The position numbers and the translations under genes are program-made. The notes under the pieces were generated by a model. The model was not told the DNA's origin and ran no database searches. It saw nothing but the letters and a program-made list of their open reading frames with translations. From Leucobacter sp. UBA1945 (GTDB lineage: Bacteria; Actinomycetota; Actinomycetes; Actinomycetales; Microbacteriaceae), in the NCBI GenBank assembly GCA_002336855.1, contig DDEV01000133.1, positions 951 through 11,184 of the forward strand: a stretch of 10,234 nt of DNA, written 5' to 3'. This document shows positions 1 through 6,893 of the stretch, piece after piece (within the stretch, counting starts at the first letter, position 1; each line of letters opens with the position of its first letter).

Positions 1-891
1 CGCTTTCGTGTGAACGTGTTTCGGCAGCTCGGTGCGCTCGCCGTCGCCATGCGTTTCATTCCCGACGAGACCAAGCCCCTCGAAGAGCTCGGCGTGCCCA
101 CCATCGCCGCAGATCTCGTGACGAGGCCGCGCGGCCTCGTGCTGGTCACAGGCCCCACAGGATCGGGCAAGTCGACCACGCTCGCGGCGATGATCGACCT
201 GGTGAACCGAAAGCTTCCGTCGCACGTCGTGACGATCGAAGACCCGGTCGAGTTTCGGCACACCAGCAAGAAAGCGCTCATTCACCAGCGCGAGATCGGC
301 AGCGATACCCGCTCGTTCGCCGAGGCAATGCGTCGCGTGCTGCGACAAGACCCCGACATCATTCTGATCGGCGAGCTTCGTGACCCCGAGTCGATCTCGA
401 CGGCGCTCACCGCGGCAGAGACTGGCCACCTCGTGCTCTCGACACTGCACACCCAGTCGGCTGCCAAGTCGATCAACCGCGTGGTCGACGCCTTCCCGCC
501 AGCGCAGCAGGCACAGGTGCGCACGCAGCTCGGCGACGCGCTGCAGGGCATCATCACGCAGACGCTGCTGCCGAAGGCCATCGGCCACGGTCGCGTCATC
601 GGCACCGAGGTGCTCGTCAACACCCCAGCCATCGCGAACCTCATTCGCGAGGGCGAGGTGAGCCAGATCTATTCGATGATGCAGGCGGGCGGCGAGCTTG
701 GCATGCACACCCTCGACCAAGACCTGAAGCGACTCGTGCAGAAGGGCGAGATCAGCCTTGAACTCGCGCAATCGCGCGCCTACGACCCGAAGTCGATCGC
801 CGAGGGCATGAACGTGCGCTCTGGCCTCGTCGAAGACACCTGGATGGGTGGCATGGGCATGCAGCAGTCAAATGGCGGGTGGAACAACTGA
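1..891 (+). CDS. pilT: Type IV pilus retraction ATPase PilT (5' end outside window)
   Basis: PilT is the cytoplasmic hexameric ATPase that drives pilus disassembly and retraction. The frame is open from base 1 and reads in PilT style from the first codon (RFRVN-FRQ, then MRFIP), so the true start lies left of the window. About 296 codons are present; PilT is usually 340-380 residues, so the N-terminal PAS-like domain is mostly missing. Visible motifs in order: Walker A GPTGSGKST (151-177), Asp box TIEDPVEF (about 229-252), Walker B DPDIILIGELRD (349-384), His box GHLVLSTLHT (about 424-453). The C-terminal PilT signature, normally AIRNLIRE, reads AIANLIRE at 628-651. The tail after about 820 is rich in Gly, Met and Asn. 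The gene ends in TGA at 889-891, overlapping the pilC start, so the two are translationally coupled. PilB of the same pathway is a separate gene in this window, and the PilT signature separates this gene from PilB/GspE. Confidence 0.96.
   Translation, partial: RFRVNVFRQLGALAVAMRFIPDETKPLEELGVPTIAADLVTRPRGLVLVTGPTGSGKSTTLAAMIDLVNRKLPSHVVTIEDPVEFRHTSKKALIHQREIGSDTRSFAEAMRRVLRQDPDIILIGELRDPESISTALTAAETGHLVLSTLHTQSAAKSINRVVDAFPPAQQAQVRTQLGDALQGIITQTLLPKAIGHGRVIGTEVLVNTPAIANLIREGEVSQIYSMMQAGGELGMHTLDQDLKRLVQKGEISLELAQSRAYDPKSIAEGMNVRSGLVEDTWMGGMGMQQSNGGWNN
877..883 (+). promoter_or_regulatory. Ribosome binding site that decides the pilC start
   Basis: The purine-rich string GGGTGGA lies 7 nt before the ATG at 891, inside the end of pilT. 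An in-frame GTG at 879 falls inside this same string and has no good site of its own, so the ATG is preferred. Confidence 0.55.
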
Positions 892-2120
892 TGGCCGTCG
901 AACAGTTCACGTTTCAGGCCACTGACGCCAGCGGCAAGGTGACCAGCGGCAAGGTCGATGCCCCGAGCAAGGACGCGGTCGTGGCGCAGCTGCGCGCCCG
1001 CGGGCTGATGCCGCTCGATGTCAAGCCGGTCTCGAAGACTGGCTTGAACACCGAGATTCGCATTCCGGGCCTCGAAAAGCCGGTGAAGACCGACGTGCTC
1101 GCCGTCTTCGCGAAGCAGATGGCAGGCCTCTTGAACGCCGGCCTGCCGCTCTTGCGCTCGCTTGTGGTGCTCGAAGACCAGGCTGAAGATAAGAAGCTGA
1201 AGGCCGCGCTCGGGCAGGTGAAGACCGACATCGAGCAGGGGCAGACACTCTCGAACTCGATGGGCAAACACCCAAAGGTGTTTCCGCCACTCATGGTGAG
1301 CCTCGTGCGCGTCGGCGAAATGGGCGGCTTTCTCTCGCAGTCGATGGCGAGCGCGGCAGAAACCTACAAGATCGAGGCCGAGCGCACCAATAAGATCAAG
1401 GCCGCGACCACCTACCCCGTGATCGTGCTTGTGATCGCGCTGCTCGGCTCGCTCGGCATGGTCACCTTCATCGTGCCGATCTTCGCGAAGATGTTCGACG
1501 GTATGGGATCAGCGCTGCCGCTGCCCACGCAGATTCTCGTGACGCTCTCAGACAACATGGTCTGGGTGCTGCCGCTGCTCGCAGTGCTCATTATCGGCGG
1601 TGCTCTCTGGTGGCGCACGAATAAGCACACCGAGCGGGTGCGACGCGTGGTCGACCCGCTCAAGCTGAAGCTGCCGGTGTTCGGCAAGTTGACAACCAAA
1701 GTCGCCGTCGCGCGGTTCGGGCGCGGGCTCGCGATGATGCTGAAGGCGGGCGTGCCGCTCGTGCAGGCGCTCGACATCGTCGGCGAGGCGTCGAACAACT
1801 GGAAGATCGAGCAGGCCGTCAAGGCCGTGCAAGACTCGGTGAAGCAGGGCAAGTCGTTCTCGCAACCGCTCGAAGACTCAGGCGTCTTTCCGTCGATCGT
1901 CGTGCAGATGGCCCGCGTCGGCGAAGAGTCGGGCACGCTGCCCGATATGCTCGAGAGCATCGCCGACTTCTACGACGACGAGGTGGCGACCGCGACCGAG
2001 CAGCTCACGAGCTCGATCGAGCCGATTCTGATCGTCGGCATCGGCATCATCATCGGCGGCATGGTCGTTTCGCTCTACCTGCCGATCTTCACGATCTACG
2101 GTGAGATCGCCAACCAGTAG
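891..2120 (+). CDS. pilC: Type IV pilus inner-membrane platform protein PilC
   Basis: PilC is the polytopic membrane platform on which PilB and PilT act to polymerise or depolymerise pilin. The product is 409 residues, the usual size for PilC/GspF. It has a short N-terminal region (FTFQATDASGK, residues 6-16) and two T2SSF repeats. Repeat one is at about 68-195 (FAKQMAGLLNAGLPLL near 73-88; VRVGEMGG near 139-146). Repeat two is at about 272-400 (ARFGRGLAMMLKAGVPL near 274-290; ARVGEESG near 341-348). Three membrane segments are visible: about 174-198, 224-241 and 378-400. The ATG at 891 overlaps the pilT stop as TGATG and has a purine-rich site 7 nt upstream; a GTG at 879 would add four residues but is poorly placed. 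The gene ends in TAG and is followed by a strong hairpin, so it closes the pilT-pilC transcript. Motifs are intact and the family is certain; the naming as PilC rather than GspF rests on the adjacent pilT. Confidence 0.96.
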   Translation: MAVEQFTFQATDASGKVTSGKVDAPSKDAVVAQLRARGLMPLDVKPVSKTGLNTEIRIPGLEKPVKTDVLAVFAKQMAGLLNAGLPLLRSLVVLEDQAEDKKLKAALGQVKTDIEQGQTLSNSMGKHPKVFPPLMVSLVRVGEMGGFLSQSMASAAETYKIEAERTNKIKAATTYPVIVLVIALLGSLGMVTFIVPIFAKMFDGMGSALPLPTQILVTLSDNMVWVLPLLAVLIIGGALWWRTNKHTERVRRVVDPLKLKLPVFGKLTTKVAVARFGRGLAMMLKAGVPLVQALDIVGEASNNWKIEQAVKAVQDSVKQGKSFSQPLEDSGVFPSIVVQMARVGEESGTLPDMLESIADFYDDEVATATEQLTSSIEPILIVGIGIIIGGMVVSLYLPIFTIYGEIANQ

Positions 2121-2176
2121 CGCAACAACCAAGGCTCACCAACCAGATAGACGCAGCCGGGCCTGACATGCAAAGA

Positions 2177-2209
2177 GGGTGGCAACCAGATCAGCTCTGG
2201 TTGCCACCC
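2177..2209. terminator. Bidirectional terminator between pilC and the convergent PAS gene
   Basis: A perfect 14-bp inverted repeat (GGGTGGCAACCAGA at 2177-2190, its complement at 2196-2209) has a 5-nt loop, TCAGC. It lies between two convergent genes, 56 bases after the pilC stop and 18 bases before the end of the PAS gene. No U-tract follows on the plus strand. On the minus strand a short CTCTTTG follows, so the U-tract is weak there. Hairpin terminators with poor U-tracts are common in actinobacteria. Confidence 0.85.
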
Positions 2210-2227
2210 ACTTCGTGTGAGCCGCTG

Positions 2228-3625
2228 CTACTCGATCTCGGCCGTAACCATCCCGATGAACTTGATCGTGGCGCGCATCGGCAGATCCTCAACCGTCACG
2301 TTCACGTTCTTGAGCTCGTCGATGTAGCCGAGAATCTCGGGAGAGGGCGCAAAACCTTCGTGCACGGCCCCGCGCACGGCCTGCACCTTCGCCACGAGCT
2401 CGGGTGACGCTTCTGCACCCTGCGCGGCAAGCGCCTTGGCGGCAAGGTCGCCCCAGGCCTGCAGCGGTCGGCTCAGCCCGTCGAGATGGCGCAGCACCGC
2501 GGCGAAGCGCTCGGGCGCCGATTGGGCGAGCTCGTTGACCGCATCGATCGCGTCGAGCATGCTCTGAAAGTGCGTGTCGAGTGCGTGGTGCAGCAGGCGC
2601 ATCGACTGCCCGGGAGGCTCGGCTGCCTCGCCGCCCAGCAACTCGAGCGCGAAGCGACCGATCATCTGGTTCTGCAGCGCAAAGATGCCGATGTTCTGCT
2701 CGAGTGCCTCGACCATCTCGTGCAGCGAGACAGCCGCCTCGACCGCGCGCTTGAACTCCATGCCGGCGCCGCCGAGGCGCTCGAGCGCCTCCTGCGCGGC
2801 CTCGGTGAGATCCTTGCCGAGGCCCGCCTGGTCGGCGCCACCCCACGCGATCGCCTCGGTCGCCTCTTTCACGATGGTCGCGAGGGCGGGAATCGCGGCC
2901 GAACGCACCTTACCGCTCGTGACCTGCTCGTGCAGCCCGCGGCTGACCTCTTCGACGCGCTCGAGCGAGTGCAGCGGGTTCAGCAGCAGCCGGCCGAGCA
3001 TACGAATCTTGCCCGGCAGAATCTCGAGCGGCACGCGGCTCGCCGTCTGCTCGAGCTCGTCGACCGACTCGATCATCGCGGCCACCTCGCGTGGCAAAAG
3101 TGCGCGTGTCAGCGTGCCCATGTCGGCGAACCCGATAGCGGCAAGTTCGGTGCGCAAGAATTCGGCACCAGCGTCGGCCTGTTGCCGCGCACCGCCTTCG
3201 ACCGTCGCCTCGAACTCGCGGGTGCGGTCGAAGATCTCGAAGATCTTGTCGCGCATGCCGCCAGTCTCGGGGCGAACACGCATAGAGATGTGGCCGTTCT
3301 CAGTCGGCAGCATCACTGCGAACACCTCGTAGCGTTCGTCGTCGCTCGACAGGTTCGCCACGTAGCTTGCGACGGGGCGCCCTGCCTGCAGCTCGTCCCA
3401 GATGAGGCGAAACGCGCCGCGCGGCATGGCCGGGTCGCGAACGATGTTGTGCGGCTGGCCCTTCATCTCGTCGAAGGTGTAACCCGAGAGCCTGGTGAAC
3501 ACCGAGTTTGCGTGGGCGATCACGCCCTTGTCATCGGTGATCGAGAAGAACAGTTCGTCGGGCTGAAACGAGCTGAGCTGAACGGTGCGAGCTGACTCGC
3601 GAAGTGGCGACACGGTGGTGTTCAC
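2228..3625 (-). CDS. Aer-like PAS-domain protein, soluble, linked to pilB
   Basis: The product is 465 residues with no signal peptide or membrane segment. Residues about 20-120 form a PAS domain of the type found at the N terminus of the aerotaxis receptor Aer. The markers are SITDDKGVIAHAN (28-40), LSGYTFDEMKGQPHNIVRDPAMP (46-68, key elements SGY, GQPHN, VR and MP) and the Trp in LIW (76). In Aer this domain binds FAD and senses redox state. Here the His after the VR pair is Asp (64), so flavin binding is uncertain. The remaining 340 residues look mostly helical. A stretch near 306-330 (NIGIFALQNQMIGRF) faintly recalls the tip hairpin of chemoreceptors, but there is no recognisable full signalling domain. 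Start: GTG at 3625 with AAAGG 6 nt upstream. It lies 44 nt after pilB on the same strand, so it is probably cotranscribed. A role in tuning pilus activity to energy or redox state is inference. Confidence 0.8.
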   Translation of the reverse strand: MNTTVSPLRESARTVQLSSFQPDELFFSITDDKGVIAHANSVFTRLSGYTFDEMKGQPHNIVRDPAMPRGAFRLIWDELQAGRPVASYVANLSSDDERYEVFAVMLPTENGHISMRVRPETGGMRDKIFEIFDRTREFEATVEGGARQQADAGAEFLRTELAAIGFADMGTLTRALLPREVAAMIESVDELEQTASRVPLEILPGKIRMLGRLLLNPLHSLERVEEVSRGLHEQVTSGKVRSAAIPALATIVKEATEAIAWGGADQAGLGKDLTEAAQEALERLGGAGMEFKRAVEAAVSLHEMVEALEQNIGIFALQNQMIGRFALELLGGEAAEPPGQSMRLLHHALDTHFQSMLDAIDAVNELAQSAPERFAAVLRHLDGLSRPLQAWGDLAAKALAAQGAEASPELVAKVQAVRGAVHEGFAPSPEILGYIDELKNVNVTVEDLPMRATIKFIGMVTAEIE

Positions 3626-3669
3626 TGGGTACCTTTCGAAGGGGGATATGGGGGAGTGGGGAGGCCTCG

Positions 3670-5337
3670 CTACGCAGAAACGCGCAGCACTTCTTCGATC
3701 GTGGTGATGCCCTGCGCGGCCTTCAAGAAACCGTCTTGGCGCAGCGTGACCATGCCGCCTCGAAGCGCCGCCTCGCGAAGATCTGAACCGGTCGCACTAC
3801 CCGTGACCAAGTGCTCGAGTTCATCAGACATGTTCATGACCTCGTGCAGTGCGACGCGGCTGCGGTAGCCGGTGTTCGAGCACTCCTGGCAGCCGCCCGG
3901 CTTGTAGAAGGTGAGCTGCATGCCCTGCGGCACCGGAATGCCGAGCGCCGCGAGCTTCTGCGGGTCTTCGTGGTAGGCCACCTTGCAGATGCTGCAGAGG
4001 CGTCGGGCGAGACGTTGCGCGACAACCGCGTTGATCGCGGTGCCCACCAAGAACGGTTCGCACCCCATGTTGATGAAGCGGGTGAGCGCACTCGGGGCGT
4101 CGTTCGTGTGCAGCGTCGACAGCACCATGTGGCCCGTGAGCGCAGCCTCGATCGACATGTTCGCGGTCTCTTCGTCTCGAATCTCGCCGACCATCACGAT
4201 GTCGGGGTCGGAGCGCAGAATCGACCTGAGTGCGGTGTGAAAGTTGAGGCCGGCCTTATGGTTCACCTGCACCTGGTTGATGCCGGCGAGTCGAAACTCA
4301 ACGGGGTCTTCGACGGTGATCGCGTTCACCTGGGGGGTGGCAATCTCGCTGAGCGCAGTGTAGAGGGTTGTCGATTTGCCCGAGCCGGTGGGGCCGGTCA
4401 CAAGCACCATGCCGTACGGCTTCGAGATCGCCTGCCGAAAGAGCTCCTGGTTCTTCGACGAGAACGCAAGGTCTTTCAGCGACAGGTTCTGTGTGGAGTT
4501 TGCGAGAATACGCATCACGATCTTCTCGCCCCACACAGTCGGCAGGGTGGCGAGGCGCAGATCCACCTTCTTGCCGTTGTGCTGCACCGAAATGCGGCCG
4601 TCTTGAGGCTTGCGGCGTTCGGCGATGTCGACCGCGGCCATGATTTTGAGGCGCGAAATGACGCCGTCTTGAATCGCGCGGCTCGCGCGCTGGGTTTCTT
4701 TCAGCACGCCGTCGATCCGGTAGCGCACGATGAGGCTCTTCTCGCCGGGCTCGATGTGAATGTCGCTCGCACGGTCGTCGATCGCCTGGGAGATGAGTAG
4801 GCTCACGAAGCGCACCACGGGAGCGTCGTCGTCGCTCGCGGTCTCGAGATCGTCGTGCAGCTCGGCTTCGGTGACACCGCTCTCGTCGAGCATCTGCCCC
4901 TTGAGTTCGCTGAGTTCGCCGTCAGAGCGCAGAAAACGAGTGAATGCGAGTTCGAGGGCGTCAGTTGCGACCGCGGCCGGCTGAATTGACAGCCCGGTCG
5001 CGGTCGTGATGTCGTCGATCGCGTTCAGATCGCTCGGATCAAGCATGCCAACGAGCAGGTGGCGCCTGGTGCGGCGAATTGGTAGCAACTGGTAGCGGCG
5101 ACACAGCACCGCCGGAATCATGCCGATCACCTCGGCGTCGAGCGGCTCCTGTTTCAGGTCGATGAACGGCACCGAGGCGAGTTGCGCGAGCGACTGCGCG
5201 ATCGTTGCGTCGTCAGCGATTCCCTCTGCGAGGATCCTGGCGCGCAGCTGCGCGCCAGTGCCGAACTGCGTGGTCAAGTCGCGCATCTGCTCTGCCCCCA
5301 CGACGCCGCTGGCCACGAGGCTCTCTGCGATTCTCAT
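3670..5337 (-). CDS. pilB: Type IV pilus extension ATPase PilB
   Basis: PilB is the cytoplasmic hexameric ATPase that powers pilin polymerisation. The product is 555 residues, the normal PilB length. Residues about 1-135 form the MshEN/T2SSE N-terminal domain, which in some relatives binds cyclic di-GMP. The C-terminal ATPase shows Walker A GPTGSGKST (315-323), Asp box TVEDPVEF (341-348), Walker B DPDIVMVGEIRD (377-388) and His box GHMVLSTLHT (402-411). A four-Cys zinc site is intact: C448/C451 (CSIC) and C483/C486 (CQEC). All catalytic motifs are present. The ATG at 5337 has AAGGGAG 5 nt upstream; a GTG at 5352 is in frame but sits against that ribosome binding site and is less likely. It is separated from the preceding roadblock gene by 140 nt with two hairpins and is followed after 44 nt by the PAS gene. 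It is convergent to pilT-pilC, unlike the compact pilB-pilT-pilC order common in other bacteria. GspE is the alternative family name; a pilus role is favoured because a PilT is present. Confidence 0.96.
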   Translation of the reverse strand: MRIAESLVASGVVGAEQMRDLTTQFGTGAQLRARILAEGIADDATIAQSLAQLASVPFIDLKQEPLDAEVIGMIPAVLCRRYQLLPIRRTRRHLLVGMLDPSDLNAIDDITTATGLSIQPAAVATDALELAFTRFLRSDGELSELKGQMLDESGVTEAELHDDLETASDDDAPVVRFVSLLISQAIDDRASDIHIEPGEKSLIVRYRIDGVLKETQRASRAIQDGVISRLKIMAAVDIAERRKPQDGRISVQHNGKKVDLRLATLPTVWGEKIVMRILANSTQNLSLKDLAFSSKNQELFRQAISKPYGMVLVTGPTGSGKSTTLYTALSEIATPQVNAITVEDPVEFRLAGINQVQVNHKAGLNFHTALRSILRSDPDIVMVGEIRDEETANMSIEAALTGHMVLSTLHTNDAPSALTRFINMGCEPFLVGTAINAVVAQRLARRLCSICKVAYHEDPQKLAALGIPVPQGMQLTFYKPGGCQECSNTGYRSRVALHEVMNMSDELEHLVTGSATGSDLREAALRGGMVTLRQDGFLKAAQGITTIEEVLRVSA

Positions 5338-5342
5338 TTCTG

Positions 5343-5349
5343 CTCCCTT
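5343..5349 (-). promoter_or_regulatory. Ribosome binding site that decides the pilB start
   Basis: AAGGGAG on the minus strand lies 5 nt before the ATG at 5337. The in-frame GTG at 5352 immediately precedes this string and would need another site, which is not visible. Confidence 0.7.
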
Positions 5350-5363
5350 CACAACTCCCGAGG

Positions 5364-5386
5364 CGAGTCTCTGACCTGCAGACTCG
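5364..5386 (-). other. Small hairpin in the pilB leader
   Basis: A 7-bp perfect inverted repeat (CGAGTCT and AGACTCG) with a 9-nt loop lies 26 bases before the pilB start codon. It is close to the ribosome binding site but does not include it. No U-tract follows, so it may affect translation or mRNA stability rather than stop transcription. It could also be chance. Confidence 0.4.
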
Positions 5387-5407
5387 TTGGATCACCCGGG
5401 AACGAGC

Positions 5408-5454
5408 GGGGCGTGCGCGTTTCGTTCGTAGAAGTGAGGAAACGAGCACGCCCC
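5408..5454 (-). terminator. Long hairpin between the roadblock gene and pilB (terminator or processing site)
   Basis: Two 16-base arms (5408-5423 and 5439-5454) pair with a single G-A mismatch (5417 with 5445) around a 15-nt loop. The outer part is very GC-rich (GGGGCGTGC with GCACGCCCC). The hairpin begins 23 nt after the stop of the upstream roadblock gene and ends 70 nt before pilB. There is no U-tract on the minus strand. It could be a partial terminator that lowers pilB relative to the regulatory genes, or an RNA-processing or stabilising element. I see no convincing promoter between it and pilB. Confidence 0.55.
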
Positions 5455-5477
5455 TTGCCCGAGCGTTCGATGCTTGC

Positions 5478-5840
5478 TTACAGCGAGATCTTGCTTTCTG
5501 CCGACTTGACCGCGAGGCGGGCCATCGCCAGGTTCGACTTCGCGCGATCCAGCGCAAGGTAGATGAAGACGCTGTTGTTCGATGCCAGCGGGCGAATGAC
5601 GTGGTACTGGTTGCTCAGCGTCACCAGAATGTCTTCGAGCTCGCCGTCGAGCTTCAGCGCGCGCATCGTATTGAGTTTTGCGCGCATGAACTCAGTGGTG
5701 CCTGCGGCGGCAACTTCGACGTCGAGACCGGTGCCCGCCGAGGCGAGCAGCATGCCCGAATCGCTGTCGCCGAGCAGGGCGACCATCGCGCCGTCGACCT
5801 CGCCGACGAGTTGAGCAAGAACTTCGTTGATGCTTGACAT
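5478..5840 (-). CDS. Roadblock/LC7-domain protein (first, nearest pilB)
   Basis: A 120-residue cytoplasmic protein made almost entirely of one roadblock/LC7 domain. The start is a short helix (SSINEVLAQLVGEVDG, residues 2-17), followed by a hydrophobic strand (AMVALLGDSDSGMLLAS, 18-34), a middle helix with MRAKLNTMRAL (52-62) and strands around ILVTLSNQYHVIRPL (71-85) and SVFIYLAL (89-96). Roadblock proteins dimerise and act as GTPase regulators or platforms; MglB, which stimulates the GTPase MglA, is the best-known bacterial example. Start: ATG with AGGAGA 5 nt upstream, a strong site. It follows the second roadblock gene after 62 nt and precedes pilB. I see no catalytic residues. Assignment to the domain is good; its exact partner is inferred to be the GTPase encoded two genes upstream. 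Confidence 0.82.
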   Translation of the reverse strand: MSSINEVLAQLVGEVDGAMVALLGDSDSGMLLASAGTGLDVEVAAAGTTEFMRAKLNTMRALKLDGELEDILVTLSNQYHVIRPLASNNSVFIYLALDRAKSNLAMARLAVKSAESKISL

Positions 5841-5902
5841 GAATGTCTCCTGTATTCGTTCGTTGTGTACTGGGTAGGTACGTGTTTGTGGGTGGTGGTT
5901 GG

Positions 5903-6337
5903 TTAGCGGGCGAACGACGCCGTGGTGCGAGGCAGCTGAAAGCTGAGATCCTCGAGCACCGTGCGCGAGATCGACACGGCCTGGCCGGCGAGTTCTTCGT
6001 CGCCGAACACCGCGAGCAGCATGATCTTGTGGCCGGGTACGCGGCGCAGCAGCACGCGGCCGCTCTCGGCTTCGACGAGCGAGTACTGGGTCGAGCCGAT
6101 GGCGCGATCATTTGCAACCGCCTCGGTGAGCGCCTGCAGCGAACTCGCCATGCTCGCGAGGCGCTGATCCTGCTCTTCGGTAGCTGGCAGTCGCGAGATC
6201 TCGAAGCCGTCATCGGTTGCGAATGCGGCGCTTCTGAACGAGCGGCACTGGGTGCGCAGGCTCTCGAGCGCTCGCGTGCACTCCTCGATGAATACTGGGT
6301 GCTGGTTCTCGGGCAGCGGCTCGTCTCGGTAGTTCAT
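5903..6337 (-). CDS. Roadblock/LC7-domain protein (second, coupled to the GTPase)
   Basis: A 144-residue cytoplasmic protein. An N-terminal extension of about 30 residues (contains FIEECTRALESLRTQC, 16-31) is followed by a roadblock/LC7 domain. Landmarks are AAFATDDGFEIS (37-48), a helix LASMASSLQALTEAVA (60-75), then strands YSLVEAESGRVLLRRV (85-100) and HKIMLLAVFGDEELAG (103-118). This layout matches the predicted regulators of Ras-like GTPases (COG2018 type). Its ATG overlaps the stop of the GTPase gene as ATGA (6334-6337), and an AAGGGA ribosome site lies 5 nt upstream inside that gene. The two products are therefore probably made in coupled amounts, which points to the GTPase as direct partner. 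It differs clearly in sequence from the first roadblock protein, so the pair may form a heterodimer or serve separate partners. Confidence 0.83.
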   Translation of the reverse strand: MNYRDEPLPENQHPVFIEECTRALESLRTQCRSFRSAAFATDDGFEISRLPATEEQDQRLASMASSLQALTEAVANDRAIGSTQYSLVEAESGRVLLRRVPGHKIMLLAVFGDEELAGQAVSISRTVLEDLSFQLPRTTASFAR

Positions 6338-6888
6338 CGGAGTCCCTTCATCATTTCGCGAGTTTCAACGTCGGCGATGAGCGTCATCAGCATCACCTGC
6401 ATCTGCTCGGCGCTTCGAGCATCGACCTCGAACACCGGGGTCGCTCGGTCAGGAAACACAGAGGCAGCCGCATCGCGTGCGATCGCGACCCCGCCGGGGC
6501 CGTGCACGTCGCTTCGGGTGAGGCCGATCACCACTCCGCCGCGGTCGACGATGCCGCCGAACGCGTCGAGATGCTCGCGCACGCTCGCCGCGACATCGGG
6601 TGCGTCAGCGTTCACCAACAGCAGCAAGCCCATCGCGCGGTCTTTCAAGATCGACCACATGAAGTCGAAGCGGCGCTGGCCGGGCACGCCATAGAGGCGA
6701 ATCTTCTCACCGGCGTTCACGCCGATCTCGCCATAATCGAGCGCGACGGTAGTGGTGTCTTTGTCTGCGATCGAGCGGTCGGTGTTCGCGGCCTCGGTCG
6801 ATACCACCTCGATGTCGCTTAGCGAGCGAATCGCCGTCGTCTTGCCAGCTCCCATGGGCCCGGCAAACAGGATCACGTGTTCGGCCAT
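6334..6888 (-). CDS. Small Ras-like GTPase (COG2229/MglA-related)
   Basis: A 184-residue cytoplasmic GTPase. G1 is GPMGAGKTT (10-18). The switch I region contains DTTTVALDYGEI (44-55). G3 is VPGQ (68-71) followed by RRFDFMW, the MglA-like form that replaces the classical DxxG. G4 is TRSD (124-127) instead of NKxD, within GLTRSD. The length and motifs fit the bacterial GTPases usually annotated as ATP/GTP-binding proteins next to roadblock genes. Members bind GTP and cycle with roadblock partners; in Myxococcus and Thermus, MglA controls pilus placement and twitching. The start ATG lies 5 nt after the stop of the DUF2510 gene, with only a weak AGG ribosome site overlapping that stop, so coupling to the upstream gene is likely. 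The following roadblock gene overlaps by four bases. Function as a pilus-switch GTPase is inferred from the neighbours. It could instead belong to a conservon (cvn), but no histidine kinase or DUF742 gene is present. Confidence 0.85.
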   Translation of the reverse strand: MAEHVILFAGPMGAGKTTAIRSLSDIEVVSTEAANTDRSIADKDTTTVALDYGEIGVNAGEKIRLYGVPGQRRFDFMWSILKDRAMGLLLLVNADAPDVAASVREHLDAFGGIVDRGGVVIGLTRSDVHGPGGVAIARDAAASVFPDRATPVFEVDARSAEQMQVMLMTLIADVETREMMKGLR

Positions 6889-6893
6889 GGTGC

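Noticed and set aside
879..890. GTG at 879 as the pilC start
   Set aside because: It lies inside the probable ribosome site of the ATG at 891 and lacks its own upstream site; the ATG also gives the common TGATG overlap.
2486..3595. Long plus-strand open frame (369 codons) opposite the PAS gene
   Set aside because: It is antisense to a gene with clear PAS motifs and a ribosome site. Its translation is rich in Arg, His and Leu with no recognisable domain, as expected from a G/C-rich shadow frame.
3811..4800. Long plus-strand open frame (329 codons) opposite pilB
   Set aside because: It lies fully inside pilB, whose catalytic motifs are all intact; composition is typical of an antisense shadow.
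1..5337. Type II secretion or Tad pilus locus
   Set aside because: A true PilT with its C-terminal signature is present, PilB has the MshEN-type N terminus and four-Cys site, and no secretin or Tad-type TadA/B/C genes are seen.
5338..5352. GTG at 5352 as the pilB start
   Set aside because: It directly precedes the AAGGGAG site serving the ATG at 5337, and the five extra residues do not belong to the PilB N terminus.
5843..6694. Plus-strand open frame (283 codons) across the second roadblock and GTPase genes
   Set aside because: It crosses two overlapping, motif-supported minus-strand genes and shows no family resemblance.
5478..6888. Conservon (cvn) cluster as found in Streptomyces
   Set aside because: A conservon has a CvnA histidine kinase, one roadblock protein, a DUF742 protein and a GTPase. 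Here there is no kinase or DUF742 gene, there are two roadblock genes, and the neighbour is pilB.
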